A stretch of 40,632 nt of DNA. It comes from Rhodanobacter sp. Lineage in GTDB: Bacteria > Pseudomonadota > Gammaproteobacteria > Xanthomonadales > Rhodanobacteraceae. Positions 7,696 through 16,443 of this stretch are shown here, one piece after another. The stretch lies in the NCBI GenBank assembly GCA_027450005.1, contig DAIDKO010000001.1, forward strand, positions 1-40,632, written 5' to 3'. The notes beneath the pieces are model-generated. The model was not told where the DNA came from and ran no database searches. It saw only the letters and a program-made list of their open reading frames with translations. Both the position numbers and the translations under genes were made by a program. Position 1 is the first letter of the stretch; each line of letters starts with the position of its first letter.

Positions 7696-9152
7696 GGCAT
7701 CCCCGCCTGCCCATCGTGGTGGTCGGTAGCGGCGTCGCCGGCATGGCCACGGCACTGGCCGCAGCGCCCGCACCGGTACGCCTGCTCTGCCGTAGTGCCG
7801 ACGGCACCGGTAGCGCCAGTGCGCTGGCCCAGGGCGGCATCGCGGCTGCGCTGGGGGAGGGCGATGGTGTCGAGGCGCATGTGCGCGACACGTTGGAAGC
7901 GGGTGCCCGTCACAACGATGCGTCCGCCGTGCGCTGGCTGTGCGAAGCGGCACCGGCTACGGTGGCCTGGCTGGACGCGCTGGGCGTGGCTTTCGACCGC
8001 AGGCCCGACGGCGGCCTGCAACTCGGGCGCGAGGGCGGCCACGGTGTCTCCCGCATCGTGCACGCCGGCGGCGACGCCAGTGGTGCGGCTCTGATGCGCG
8101 CGCTGCGCGCGAAGGTCCAAGCCGCTCCGCACGTGCAGTGGCGTGGCGGGGTGGATGCGGAGGCGCTGCTGCTGCGTGGTGGGCGCGTCGCAGGCGTGCG
8201 CGTGCGCGATGCACGGGGGCGGCAGGAGCTGATCGAGGCGGCCGCGGTGGTGCTCGCCACCGGCGGTGTCGGTGCGCTGTACGCGCGCACCAGCAACCCG
8301 CCTGGCGCGGACGGCGCAGGCCTGGCGCTGGCGATGGCTGCGGGTGCGGCCACGCGCGACTTGGAGTTCGTGCAGTTCCATCCGACCGCACTCGCCGTGG
8401 ACGGCCACTGCCTACCGCTGCTCACCGAGGCGTTGCGCGGTGCCGGCGCCCGTCTGGTCGATCGCGCAGGCGTGCCCTTGATGCAGGGCCTGCATCCGCT
8501 CGGCGACCTTGCCCCGCGCGACGTGGTGGCGCGGCGCGTGTGGCAGGCGCGGCAGCAGCCCGCCGGCGGGGCCTGGCTGGATGCCCGATCCATCGAGGGT
8601 GACTGGCATGCCCGCTTTCCTACCGTGCTGGCGACCTGTCTGGCCCATGGACTGGATCCACGGCGCGAACCGCTGCCGATCACCCCAGCAGCGCACTTCC
8701 ACATGGGCGGCGTGGCCACCGATCTCGACGGGCGCAGCTCGCTGCCCGGCCTGTATGCGGTGGGTGAATCGGCCTGCAATGGCGTGCACGGCGCGAACCG
8801 CTTGGCCAGCAATTCGCTGCTGGAGGCGGTGGCCGGCGGACGCCGGCTCGGTGCGGTGCTGGCGGCCGGAATCGCCGCGTCCACACCGGGTGCCTATCGT
8901 TGGGTCGAACGCGGCGCATCCCTGCCGCCGGAAAACCTGCTCGCCCTGCGCGAACTGCTGTGGCACGCAGCGGGGCCGGTGCGCGAAGACATGGCGTTGC
9001 GCACGGCATGGCGCCGCTGCGCGGCCGCCGCCGGAGTCGGTTGGCAAATGCGCCTGGCCAGGGCGCTGCTGCAGGCGATGCGGCTGCGCTGCGACAGCCT
9101 GGGCGCGCATTGGCGCGGTGATCCCGGCTGCGCAGCGCAGGCCGGGGCCTGA
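7692..9152 (+). CDS. nadB: L-aspartate oxidase NadB
   Basis: 486-residue FAD enzyme making iminoaspartate for NadA. It can use fumarate instead of O2, so it works anaerobically. Visible features are the Rossmann dinucleotide motif [14 protein letters not shown] at the N-terminus, [12 protein letters not shown], the active-site region [40 protein letters not shown] (substrate His), and the FAD-binding end [20 protein letters not shown]. The start GTG 7692 overlaps the nadA stop, which sets the N-terminus well. A 97-bp gap follows before fabA, with an FNR-like dyad inside it. Confidence 0.95.
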   Translation: MRHPRLPIVVVGSGVAGMATALAAAPAPVRLLCRSADGTGSASALAQGGIAAALGEGDGVEAHVRDTLEAGARHNDASAVRWLCEAAPATVAWLDALGVAFDRRPDGGLQLGREGGHGVSRIVHAGGDASGAALMRALRAKVQAAPHVQWRGGVDAEALLLRGGRVAGVRVRDARGRQELIEAAAVVLATGGVGALYARTSNPPGADGAGLALAMAAGAATRDLEFVQFHPTALAVDGHCLPLLTEALRGAGARLVDRAGVPLMQGLHPLGDLAPRDVVARRVWQARQQPAGGAWLDARSIEGDWHARFPTVLATCLAHGLDPRREPLPITPAAHFHMGGVATDLDGRSSLPGLYAVGESACNGVHGANRLASNSLLEAVAGGRRLGAVLAAGIAASTPGAYRWVERGASLPPENLLALRELLWHAAGPVREDMALRTAWRRCAAAAGVGWQMRLARALLQAMRLRCDSLGAHWRGDPGCAAQAGA

Positions 9153-9180
9153 GCAGCGGTTTGGTCAGGCGGGCGTTGCG

Positions 9181-9194
9181 CTGACGTGCGTCAA
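9181..9194. promoter_or_regulatory. FNR/DNR-type dyad in front of fabA
   Basis: CTGAC-GTGC-GTCAA lies in the nadB-fabA gap, with its centre about 62 bp before the fabA ATG. The form is YTGAY-N4-RTCAR. It suggests that fabA-fabB can be started separately under oxygen limitation. This is inferred; there is no clear -10 element to confirm the start point. Confidence 0.5.
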
Positions 9195-9249
9195 GGAGAC
9201 TTGCTGCTGTGCCGGGCACACTGCACGCTTCCTGATCAGTGAGTTGCCC

Positions 9250-9765
9250 ATGAACCGGCCTTCCTCCTTCGACTTCCAAGCCTTGCTAGCCTGCAGCCGC
9301 GGCGAACTGTTCGGCGAGGGCAACGCGCGGCTGCCTGCGCCGCCGATGCTGATGTTCGACCGCATTACCCGGATCGCCGAGGATGGCGGCGCCTACGGCA
9401 AGGGCGTGATCCACGCCGAGCTCGACATCAACCCGCAACTGTGGTTCTTCGATTGCCACTTCCAGGGCGATCCGGTGATGCCGGGGTGCCTCGGCCTGGA
9501 TGCGATGTGGCAGCTCTCCGGCTTCTTCCTGCCGTGGCTGGGCGAGCCAGGCCGCGGGCGCGCGCTGGGCGTAGGCCAGGTGAAGTTCACCGGCCAGGTG
9601 CTGCCGGGTGCGAAGCGGGTGCGCTACGAAATAGACATCCGCCGGGTGATGCGCGGCAGGCTCGCGCTGGTGATCGCCGACGGCAGGACCTTGGTGGACG
9701 ACCGCCCGATCTACACCGCCAGCGACATGCGCGTGGGCCTGTTCCAGTCCACGGAGGGTTTCTGA
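9250..9765 (+). CDS. fabA: 3-hydroxydecanoyl-ACP dehydratase/isomerase FabA
   Basis: 171 residues, the usual FabA length. It dehydrates 3-hydroxydecanoyl-ACP and isomerises trans-2- to cis-3-decenoyl-ACP, the committing step of O2-independent unsaturated fatty acid synthesis. The catalytic His and Asp are in [24 protein letters not shown], and other family features are LMFDRITRI and [12 protein letters not shown]. The start ATG 9250 gives [13 protein letters not shown]. One base separates its stop from the fabB ATG, so the pair is an operon. Sitting among hemN, UbiT and NadAB, it may be an anaerobic copy; whether the genome has another fabA cannot be seen here. Confidence 0.96.
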   Translation: MNRPSSFDFQALLACSRGELFGEGNARLPAPPMLMFDRITRIAEDGGAYGKGVIHAELDINPQLWFFDCHFQGDPVMPGCLGLDAMWQLSGFFLPWLGEPGRGRALGVGQVKFTGQVLPGAKRVRYEIDIRRVMRGRLALVIADGRTLVDDRPIYTASDMRVGLFQSTEGF

Positions 9766-9766
9766 C

Positions 9767-10975
9767 ATGCGTCGCGTGGTGGTGACAGGCATGGGCATCG
9801 TGTCCTGCCTGGGCGACATGGCGGATACGGTATCGCACGCGTTGCAGGAAATGAAAAGCGGCATCCGCGCGATTCCGGACTATGCCGCGCGCGGCCTGCG
9901 CAGTCAGGTGGCGGGCATGCCGCAGGTGGACTTGGACACCGCGATCGACCGCAAGCTGCGCCGCTTCATGGGGGACGCCGCGGCCTACGCCTACCTCGCG
10001 ATGCGCTCGGCTATCGCCGACGCTGGACTCGGCGGGGATACGGTGAGCCATCCGCGCACCGGCGTGGTGGCCGGTTCCGGCGGCGGCTCGGCGCAGTGGC
10101 AGATCGAGACAGCCGACCTGTTGCGCGGCAAGGGTGTGCGCAAGGTCGGGCCGTTCATGGTCCCCCGTACGATGTGCTCGACGGTGTCGGCTACGCTGGC
10201 CACCGCGTTCGGCATCCTCGGGCTCAGTTATTCGATCTCCGCGGCCTGCGCCACCTCGGCGCACTGCATCGGCGCGGCAGCCGACCTGATCCGCCACGGT
10301 GCGCAGGACGTGGTGTTTGCCGGAGGCGGCGAGGAACTGCACTGGGGCATGACCGCGCAGTTCGACGCGATGGGGGCGCTGTCTAGCGTTCGCAACGACG
10401 CGCCGGCGACGGCCTCGCGACCGTATGACGCCGGCCGCGACGGCTTCGTCATCGCCGGCGGCGGTGGCATGCTGGTACTGGAGGACTACGAGCACGCAAA
10501 GGCGCGCGGTGCGCGCATTCATGCGGAACTGGTCGGCTACGGCGTTACATCCGACGGCGCCGACATGGTGGCGCCCTCTGGCGAAGGCGCGGTGCGCTGC
10601 ATGCGGATGGCGCTGGCGAACGTCGAGCGTCCGGTCGACTACCTCAACACCCACGGCACCGCCACGCCGCTCGGCGACATCGTGGAGCTGGCGGCCGTGC
10701 GCGAAGTTTTCGGTGCGGCGATGCCGCCGCTGTCCTCGACCAAGTCCCTAACCGGCCATTCGCTTGGTGCCGCCAGCGTGCACGAGGTGGTCTACAGCCT
10801 GTTGATGCTCGGCGGCGACTTCGTCGCCGGCTCCGCCAACATCGAATCACTCGATCCTGGCGCCGCTGGCTTCCCGATCCTGCGTGAGAGCCGTCCGGCG
10901 CGACTGTCGACGGTGATGTCGAACAGCTTCGGTTTCGGTGGGACCAACGCCAGTCTGGTGTTCACTCGCGTATGA
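9767..10975 (+). CDS. fabB: 3-oxoacyl-ACP synthase I FabB
   Basis: 402-residue condensing enzyme that elongates cis-3-decenoyl-ACP and so feeds unsaturated fatty acid synthesis. The catalytic triad is visible: Cys in [14 protein letters not shown], His in [13 protein letters not shown] and His in [12 protein letters not shown]. The N-terminus [15 protein letters not shown] and C-terminus [15 protein letters not shown] are standard. FabB rather than FabF is supported by pairing with fabA. It starts one base after the fabA stop. A decayed HD-GYP gene follows. Confidence 0.95.
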   Translation: MRRVVVTGMGIVSCLGDMADTVSHALQEMKSGIRAIPDYAARGLRSQVAGMPQVDLDTAIDRKLRRFMGDAAAYAYLAMRSAIADAGLGGDTVSHPRTGVVAGSGGGSAQWQIETADLLRGKGVRKVGPFMVPRTMCSTVSATLATAFGILGLSYSISAACATSAHCIGAAADLIRHGAQDVVFAGGGEELHWGMTAQFDAMGALSSVRNDAPATASRPYDAGRDGFVIAGGGGMLVLEDYEHAKARGARIHAELVGYGVTSDGADMVAPSGEGAVRCMRMALANVERPVDYLNTHGTATPLGDIVELAAVREVFGAAMPPLSSTKSLTGHSLGAASVHEVVYSLLMLGGDFVAGSANIESLDPGAAGFPILRESRPARLSTVMSNSFGFGGTNASLVFTRV

Positions 10976-11097
10976 GAGCCGGTGCGAAGCCGCACCTCGT
11001 CGCACGCAGCCACGATGGAGTGCCGTCGGACCTGCCTGCCGCGCGGTGGCCGTCCCGGTGGCCCGACGCGGCCGCGACCGAGGCCATGGCGGTCGAC

Positions 11098-11690
11098 GCC
11101 ACGGCGGAATTGGGCCTCTCCAGCGTGGAAATCTTGCTTGGCAGCGAGCTGGGTAGGCTCGATGCGCACACCTCGTCCTACTGCGCTCGCGTCGCCTAGC
11201 TGACCCTGACGTTGGCCACGGATCTCGGCTTGGTCGGCGAACAGCGGGAGATACTGTACCTCGCGGCCCGGGTGCAAGACGTTGGGAAAGTTGGCATTCC
11301 CGACGCGATCCTGCACAACTCGCAGGCGCTGAGCGGCGTCGAGTTGGAAGTCTGAGAAGCCAGAGCCTCCGTGGCGAACACATCGTGCGCACGAGACTGC
11401 GCGTTCCCTTCGGCGAGCAGATCCCCCTGATGGTGCGCCACCACCACTAGCATTACGAAACGACGGCGACGGGTACCCGGACGGCTTACGCTGGCACGTG
11501 ATTCCGTTGGCTTCGCGGATACTCGCGATGGTCGATAACTTACGATGCGATACGTGTGGCCCGCGATTACCATCCGCCGCGGTCGCATCGATCCACGCTG
11601 GCCATCCTGGTCAGCGTGCAGGGCACCAAGCACTATCTGTTGATCCTCGATGTGCTGCTGTCGCACGACAGGCATTGGTTCGAGCAGTAG
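11098..11690 (+). pseudogene. HD-GYP domain phosphodiesterase remnant
   Basis: Pieces of an HD-GYP (cyclic-di-GMP phosphodiesterase) domain can be read in order across three frames. First comes LDAHTSSYCARVA, a TAG at 11197, then LATDLGLVGEQREILYLAARVQDVGKVGIPDAIL and a TGA at 11353. Next is IPLMVRHHH followed by a TAG, then the signature GDGYPDG at 11465 in another frame, RILAMVDN, and after a one-base shift YDAIRVARDYHPP to a TAG at 11688. The metal-binding HD is already QD. Stops and shifts show that it cannot make a protein. No intact N-terminal sensor part is visible between fabB and this point. Confidence 0.75.
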
Positions 11691-11715
11691 GCGGCGCTCG
11701 ACTAGCGGAAGGTGC

Positions 11716-12594
11716 TCAACCGTTTCCCGTCGTGTGCATCCCCGGCTCGCCGTGCCAATAGCCGCTGCGCGCGGCGATGCGCGGCGGCGGTTGCGGTGAG
11801 CGGCGCGCGAGGTGGTAGTGGGCGACGACCTCGGCCATGCCCTTAGCCTGTGGATACAAGCGCAGCACGTCCACGCCCAGTGCGCGCAGCTGCAGCAGTT
11901 CCGGACCGAGGTCAGTCACCTCGTCGCCCTGGACCTGGATGCCGTTGATGCGCAGGAAGGGCCGGCCGTCGCGGGTGGCCAGCGGAAGCCCGTCGGGGTA
12001 GTCGATACAGCGGAAGCCGCACTGGTCCTTGGGTACGTCCAGCGCGCGCGCGGTGAAGCAGCGCGCGGAGTACGACAGCGGCAGGCGGCCGTAGGCGATC
12101 ACTTCCAGCTCCGGCATCGAGAGGCCTGCCGCCAGCACCGCGTCGCGCAGCTCGCGGATCAGCCCATGGCCCTGTTCCACGCCCGGCACCCAGCGCACCA
12201 GGCCGTCGTCCATCAGAAGCCTCAATGCCACGTGGTTGTAGATGTTGAGGGTGGGGCCGGCGACGAAGGGCATGCCGCGTTCGCGGGACAGCTGCACGGC
12301 GGAGAGGTCGTTGGCCTCGATCCAGCCCTGGCCCTGCGCGATGAGGCGCTTTAGCACGCCCAGCTCGGCTTCGGCCTCGATCAGCGCAAGCGAGGAGAGC
12401 ACCACCTGCTTGCCGCTCGCAGCCAGTTCTGCAGCCAGCGCGGTCCAGTCTTTGGTGGACAGCTCGCGACGCTTGCTGCACACCGTTTCGCCGAGGTAAA
12501 CGATGTCGACCGGCCAGTCCGCCACCTCGCGATAGAAGGCGAGGGTGCGTTCGCGCGGCCAGAAATACTGCAGCGGGCCTAGGCTGAGTTTCAT
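11716..12594 (-). CDS. ubiV: O2-independent ubiquinone hydroxylase subunit UbiV
   Basis: 292-residue U32 peptidase-family protein (MKLSLGPLQYFWPRERTL). With UbiU it forms a 4Fe-4S complex that hydroxylates ubiquinone precursors without O2. The four ligand cysteines of E. coli UbiV can be placed: one in GETVCSKRREL, and three in ARCFTARALDVPKDQCGFRC with the correct 13 and 4 spacing. Start ATG 12594 lies 14 bp after the ubiU stop, and a long upstream extension in the same frame is only overlap with ubiU. Both genes run on the minus strand from the shared upstream region at 13608-13799, which carries an FNR-type dyad. Confidence 0.95.
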   Translation of the reverse strand: MKLSLGPLQYFWPRERTLAFYREVADWPVDIVYLGETVCSKRRELSTKDWTALAAELAASGKQVVLSSLALIEAEAELGVLKRLIAQGQGWIEANDLSAVQLSRERGMPFVAGPTLNIYNHVALRLLMDDGLVRWVPGVEQGHGLIRELRDAVLAAGLSMPELEVIAYGRLPLSYSARCFTARALDVPKDQCGFRCIDYPDGLPLATRDGRPFLRINGIQVQGDEVTDLGPELLQLRALGVDVLRLYPQAKGMAEVVAHYHLARRSPQPPPRIAARSGYWHGEPGMHTTGNG

Positions 12595-12608
12595 CGTGTC
12601 GTACCTGT

Positions 12609-13607
12609 CTAGTGCCAGTGGCGGTGGTAGGGCCCCAGCGTGGTCTGGTGGCCTTCGGCATGCCGGGTCAGCGTGGCCTGCCAAGCCGGCTGGGCCGACC
12701 AGGTGGCGGGCGCGGCACGGTAGCGATCCAGCGCGTCGCGCCAGGTGCGGGTCACCGAGGCGACATAAGCCACGCCGCGCTGGCGGCCTTCGATCTTCAA
12801 TGCCGCCACGCCGGCCTGGGCGAGCCGCGGCAGCAGTTCCAGCGTGTTGAGGCTGGTAGGTTCCTCCAGCGCATGGAAGGTTTCGCCGCGCACCTCGAAG
12901 CGTCCCTTGCAGACCGTGGGGTAGCCGGCCGGCTCGGCCGGTTCGAAGCGGTCGATCAGCATCTCGTTGAGGTGCACGCTGCGGCGGCCGTCTGGGTGTT
13001 CGTCCCAGCGCACGGACTTCGCCGGCGAGCACACGCCTTGGCGGTTCGGCGAGGCGCCGGTGACATAGCTGGAGAGCTGGCAGCGACCCTCAACCATAAT
13101 GCACAGGCTGCCGAAGGCGAACACTTCCAGTGGCACCGGGCTAGTCTCGCACAGGCGCTCCACCTGCTGCACAGAGAGTACGCGCGGCAGCACCGCGCGA
13201 CTGATGCCGAAGCGTTCGTACATGTAGCGCAGCGCCGGTGCGGTGGTGGCCGAACCCTGTACGCTGAGATGCCGCGCTAGCGCGGGATGCGTGCGTGCGG
13301 CGTAGTCCAGCACCGCTAGCTCGGCGGCGATGATCGCGTCGCAGCCCAGCGCTGCGGCCTTGTCCACCGCGTCCAGCCATGGCGCTAGGCGCGCGCTGTC
13401 CGGGTAGGTGTTCAGCGCGAGGTAGACCTTGCGGCCGCGTGCATGCGCATAGGCGATGCCCTGCGCCAGTTCCGCATCGGAAAAGTTGAGGCCGGGAAAA
13501 GCCCGCGCATTGGTCTCGTTGCGCAGGCCGGTGTAGACCGCATCAGCGCCGGCGTCGATCGCCGCCTGCAGGGCCGGCAGGTTGCCGGCGGGACAGACCA
13601 GTTGCAT
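12609..13607 (-). CDS. ubiU: O2-independent ubiquinone hydroxylase subunit UbiU
   Basis: 332 residues, nearly colinear with E. coli UbiU. It begins MQLVCPAGNLPALQAAIDAG and carries PVPLEVFAFGSLCIM, EGRCQLSSYVTGASPN, GVCSPAK, YPTVCKGR and LKIEGRQRGVAYV. The cysteines in SLC, GRC, GVC and TVC are the four 4Fe-4S ligands. The complex with UbiV inserts hydroxyl groups on the ubiquinone ring in the absence of O2, so that ubiquinone can be made during nitrate or other anaerobic respiration. In E. coli the ubiTUV genes are activated by Fnr. Here a good FNR dyad (13732-13745) lies about 131 bp upstream. Confidence 0.97.
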   Translation of the reverse strand: MQLVCPAGNLPALQAAIDAGADAVYTGLRNETNARAFPGLNFSDAELAQGIAYAHARGRKVYLALNTYPDSARLAPWLDAVDKAAALGCDAIIAAELAVLDYAARTHPALARHLSVQGSATTAPALRYMYERFGISRAVLPRVLSVQQVERLCETSPVPLEVFAFGSLCIMVEGRCQLSSYVTGASPNRQGVCSPAKSVRWDEHPDGRRSVHLNEMLIDRFEPAEPAGYPTVCKGRFEVRGETFHALEEPTSLNTLELLPRLAQAGVAALKIEGRQRGVAYVASVTRTWRDALDRYRAAPATWSAQPAWQATLTRHAEGHQTTLGPYHRHWH

Positions 13608-13731
13608 AGGCAGCGCTCCGAAAAGGGAAAGCCGAATGGTGGGTGCTGAAGGCCGTCGCTGCGTTGACCGCGATCAGTTGACGGTTGATTCGTGGATAGT
13701 GGCGACGGACTGGCAGCGACCTAACGTTGCC

Positions 13732-13745
13732 CTGATCCGGATCAA
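13732..13745. promoter_or_regulatory. FNR box between ubiU and the CxxC protein gene
   Basis: CTGAT-CCGG-ATCAA differs from the TTGAT-N4-ATCAA consensus at one base, the best match in the window. It lies in the 192-bp divergent intergenic region, with its centre about 62 bp before the ATG at 13800 and 131 bp before that of ubiU. Activation from -41.5 would give leaders of roughly 20 and 90 bases, so it could serve either gene or both. Confidence 0.7.
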
Positions 13746-13799
13746 GCGTTTCGTCGTCTTGCCGGCGCACCATTGCCGTCAACGACACGGGCGACGTAC

Positions 13800-14105
13800 A
13801 TGACTGACTACATCCAGGCGTGGCAATGCATCGGCTGCGGCAAGATCGAGGCGCCGCAGACCTGCATCGGCGTGTGCAGGGACCGCAAGGTATTCGTGGT
13901 CGGCAAGGAGGAGCACGAGTGCGCGCTGGCCGCTAACCAGGCGTTGCAGGCGCGACTGGAACGTGCGCATGCGATGCTGCTGCGCTTCGGCCAAGCCGAG
14001 CCCAAGCCGGGGCAGTGGGAGGGCTCATGGCGTGCGCTGCAAGCACAGCTGCTCGAAGTGCTGGCGATGCTGGCGACGGCGGATGCCGGAACGCCAACGG
14101 CCTGA
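13800..14105 (+). CDS. Small CxxC protein of unknown function, divergent from ubiU
   Basis: 101 residues, MTDYIQAWQCIGCGKIEAPQTCIGVCRDRKVFVVGKEEHE..., with four cysteines arranged C-x2-C-x8-C-x3-C, likely a zinc or Fe-S site, followed by an alpha-helical C-terminal half. I do not recognise a named family, although the IEAPQTCIGVCRDRK stretch looks conserved rather than random. ATG 13800 fits an FNR box about 62 bp upstream; a TTG at 13773 is possible. It is divergent from ubiUV and convergent with the prephenate dehydrogenase gene (16 bp between stops). A role in anaerobic respiration or ubiquinone synthesis is inferred from position. Confidence 0.75.
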   Translation: MTDYIQAWQCIGCGKIEAPQTCIGVCRDRKVFVVGKEEHECALAANQALQARLERAHAMLLRFGQAEPKPGQWEGSWRALQAQLLEVLAMLATADAGTPTA

Positions 14106-14121
14106 GCCACCACGGCGCGGT

Positions 14122-14877
14122 TCAGGCCGACGGCGGTATCGCCAGCGCCTCGTCATCAGCCAGCAGGCGGCGATGGATCGCGTCGAGATGTTCCAGCAGC
14201 TCGTTGCGGGCCGCCTCGGCGTAGGGGTTCTCGCGCTGGATCGCGGCGAACAGGTGGCCGGCGTCGCCGCGCACCGCGGCGAGCATGTTGGCGAGGCCGA
14301 GGAAGGAGGGCGGCGCCATCGTGAGGTCGTCGCCCACGCCCATTTCCACTAGCGCACGGGCGATGAAGAAGGCCAGCGCGTGGGTCTTCGCCATGGCGCG
14401 GTCGTGGCTGGAGGGATCCTGCGCGATCACCGTGCAGCCCAGCGACTCAAACAACGCCCGCGTGCGTTCGGCGGCCTGCGGGTGGCGCGCGCTGGCGCAC
14501 AGTACCGTGCGCAGCGGTTCGCCGCGGGCGAGGCTAAGCGGGCCGAACAGCGGGTGGGTGCCGGCGTGCGGAATCGCGTCGCCGAGATGCGCGTCCAGCA
14601 ACGCGCAGGGATGCTCCTTCACGCTGCCCACGTCGATCACGGTGTGTCGCGCTTCCAGCAGGGGGCGCAGTTCGCGCAGCGCCGCTTCCAGCCGTGGCAC
14701 CGGCATCGCCAGTACCACCCACTCTGCGCCGGCGAGCGCGTCGGCAGGCGTGGCGCACGCTGTCGCGGCGGGCACCTCGGCATGTGGGTCGTGGATGCGC
14801 ACGATGTGGCCGGCACGTTGCAGCAGATCGGCAAAGGCGCATCCGAAGCGGCCGTGGCCGAACAGGGCGAAGATCAT
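14122..14877 (-). CDS. Prephenate dehydrogenase (TyrA family)
   Basis: 251 residues: an N-terminal NAD(P)-binding domain [17 protein letters not shown], then [17 protein letters not shown], the conserved DVGSVKEHP, the substrate region [15 protein letters not shown], and a helical C-terminal domain with [21 protein letters not shown]. The family oxidatively decarboxylates prephenate to 4-hydroxyphenylpyruvate. At 251 residues it is shorter than E. coli TyrA and has no mutase or ACT domain. Its ATG (14877) overlaps the ubiD stop by four bases, so it is translated with ubiD. A chorismate mutase domain is fused to UbiT in the same island; together the two could act as a split TyrA, or this enzyme could process prephenate for another purpose. 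Confidence 0.88.
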   Translation of the reverse strand: MIFALFGHGRFGCAFADLLQRAGHIVRIHDPHAEVPAATACATPADALAGAEWVVLAMPVPRLEAALRELRPLLEARHTVIDVGSVKEHPCALLDAHLGDAIPHAGTHPLFGPLSLARGEPLRTVLCASARHPQAAERTRALFESLGCTVIAQDPSSHDRAMAKTHALAFFIARALVEMGVGDDLTMAPPSFLGLANMLAAVRGDAGHLFAAIQRENPYAEAARNELLEHLDAIHRRLLADDEALAIPPSA

Positions 14878-16379
14878 CGTGGGCTCGGAGGGTCGGGCAG
14901 GGGCACTGCCGCCGATTCTCGCAGCGAACGCCACAAAGCATCCATCCGTGCCTCTACCGCGTTGTCCGGTGCGATCGGCATGCCCCAGGTGCGGCTGGTT
15001 TCGCCCGGCCACTTGTTGGTGGCATCGATGCCGAGCTTGGAGCCCAGCCCCGCCACCGGACTGGCGAAGTCGAGGTAGTCGATCGGCGTGTTCTCCACCA
15101 GCATGGTGTCGCGCGCCGGGTCGACGCGGGTGGCGATGGCCCAGATCACCTGCTTCCAATCGCGCGCGTCGATGTCGGCGTCCACCACGATCACGAACTT
15201 GGCGTAGGTGAACTGGCGCAGGTAAGACCATACGCCCATCATCATGCGACGCGCGTGGCCGGCGTACTGCTTGTGGATCGCCACCACGGCGACGCGGTAG
15301 GAACAAGCCTCGGGCGGCAGATGGAAGTCGGCGATCTCGGGAAACACCTTCTGCAGGATCGGCACGAACACCTCGTTGAGTGCCATCGCCAGTACAGAGG
15401 GCTCGTCGTAGGGCGCACGGCCCATATAGCTGCCCTGATAGATCGCGTTGCGGCGCAGGTGCATGCGCTCGACGGTGAGTACGGGAAAGCGGTCCTGCGT
15501 ATTGTAGTAGCCGGTATGGTCGCCGAACGGGCCCTCCAGCGCGGTATCGCCGGGATGGATGAAGCCCTCCAGCAGTATTTCCGCTCCGGCCGGCGTATCC
15601 AGCTTGGTGAGCTCGCTGCGCCACAGCCGCGTACGTTCGCCGCGCAGGAGTCCGGCGAATTCGTATTCGGACAGCGTGTCGGGCACCGGCGCCACCGCGG
15701 CAAGCAGGGTGGTCGGGTCAGCGCCGATCGCCACCAGCACGGGAAATGGTTCCGCCGGACGATCGGCACACCAGTCGGCATAGTCGAGTGCGCCGCCGCG
15801 ATGCGGCAGCCAGCGCATGATGACCCGGTTGGACCCGATCACCTGCTGGCGATAGATCGCCACGTTCTGCCGGCGCTTGCGGCTGCCGCGGGTGATGACC
15901 AGGCCCAGCGTGATCAGGCGACCGACGTCGCCGGGCCAGCAATGCTGGATCGGTAGCCGGGCGAGGTCTACCTCGCCGCCCTCGACGGTGTCGTGCAGGA
16001 ACGCGGCATCCTCCACGCGGCGCGGCGCCACGTGGGCCAGCTGAGCCAGTTCCGGCCAGGTGGCCAGTGCCTGGCGCAGGTTCGCCGGCCAGCGTGGCTC
16101 TTTGATCGCGGCCAGCAGTTGACCCAGCTCGCGTAGGCTAGCCAGCGGCCGTCCTGCCAGCGCCAGCTCGATGCGGCGGCGATGGCCGAACAGGTTGCCG
16201 AGGAAGGCGTGGCTCGAACCGGTCGGATGCTCCATCAGCAGGGCGGGACCGCCCTCTCGCAGCGCACGATGGCTAAGCGCGGTGGTTTCGAGATGGGGAT
16301 CGACCGGTACCTGCACGCGCAGCAGCTGCTGCTGGCGTTCGAGCCGGTCGAGGAAGCTGCGTAGGTCGTGGTAGCTCAT
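14874..16379 (-). CDS. ubiD: 4-hydroxy-3-polyprenylbenzoate decarboxylase UbiD
   Basis: 501 residues, the usual UbiD length. It decarboxylates polyprenyl-4-hydroxybenzoate with prenylated FMN made by UbiX, an O2-independent step of ubiquinone synthesis. Family features are [14 protein letters not shown] at the start, [42 protein letters not shown], the [21 protein letters not shown] region, [24 protein letters not shown] and [21 protein letters not shown] 16379 follows the PLP-enzyme gene by 64 bp, and that gap has its own FNR-like dyad. The last bases overlap the prephenate dehydrogenase start. Confidence 0.96.
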   Translation of the reverse strand: MSYHDLRSFLDRLERQQQLLRVQVPVDPHLETTALSHRALREGGPALLMEHPTGSSHAFLGNLFGHRRRIELALAGRPLASLRELGQLLAAIKEPRWPANLRQALATWPELAQLAHVAPRRVEDAAFLHDTVEGGEVDLARLPIQHCWPGDVGRLITLGLVITRGSRKRRQNVAIYRQQVIGSNRVIMRWLPHRGGALDYADWCADRPAEPFPVLVAIGADPTTLLAAVAPVPDTLSEYEFAGLLRGERTRLWRSELTKLDTPAGAEILLEGFIHPGDTALEGPFGDHTGYYNTQDRFPVLTVERMHLRRNAIYQGSYMGRAPYDEPSVLAMALNEVFVPILQKVFPEIADFHLPPEACSYRVAVVAIHKQYAGHARRMMMGVWSYLRQFTYAKFVIVVDADIDARDWKQVIWAIATRVDPARDTMLVENTPIDYLDFASPVAGLGSKLGIDATNKWPGETSRTWGMPIAPDNAVEARMDALWRSLRESAAVPLPDPPSPR

Positions 16380-16413
16380 GCAGTAAGCGTCGCTGCCCGC
16401 GGGCCCGTCCGCC

Positions 16414-16427
16414 TTGACGCCGGTCAG
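16414..16427. promoter_or_regulatory. FNR/DNR-type dyad in front of ubiD
   Basis: TTGAC-GCCG-GTCAG on the plus strand (CTGAC-CGGC-GTCAA on the ubiD strand). The centre is about 41 bp before the ubiD ATG at 16379, in the gap after the PLP-enzyme gene. The distance is almost the same as for the dyad at 3883-3896. Confidence 0.5.
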
Positions 16428-16443
16428 GCCGGCGCACGCATGT

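Noticed and set aside
10976..11097. Possible start of a small protein directly after fabB.
   Set aside because: No family features and it runs into the decayed HD-GYP remnant; most likely part of the same dead gene or spacer.
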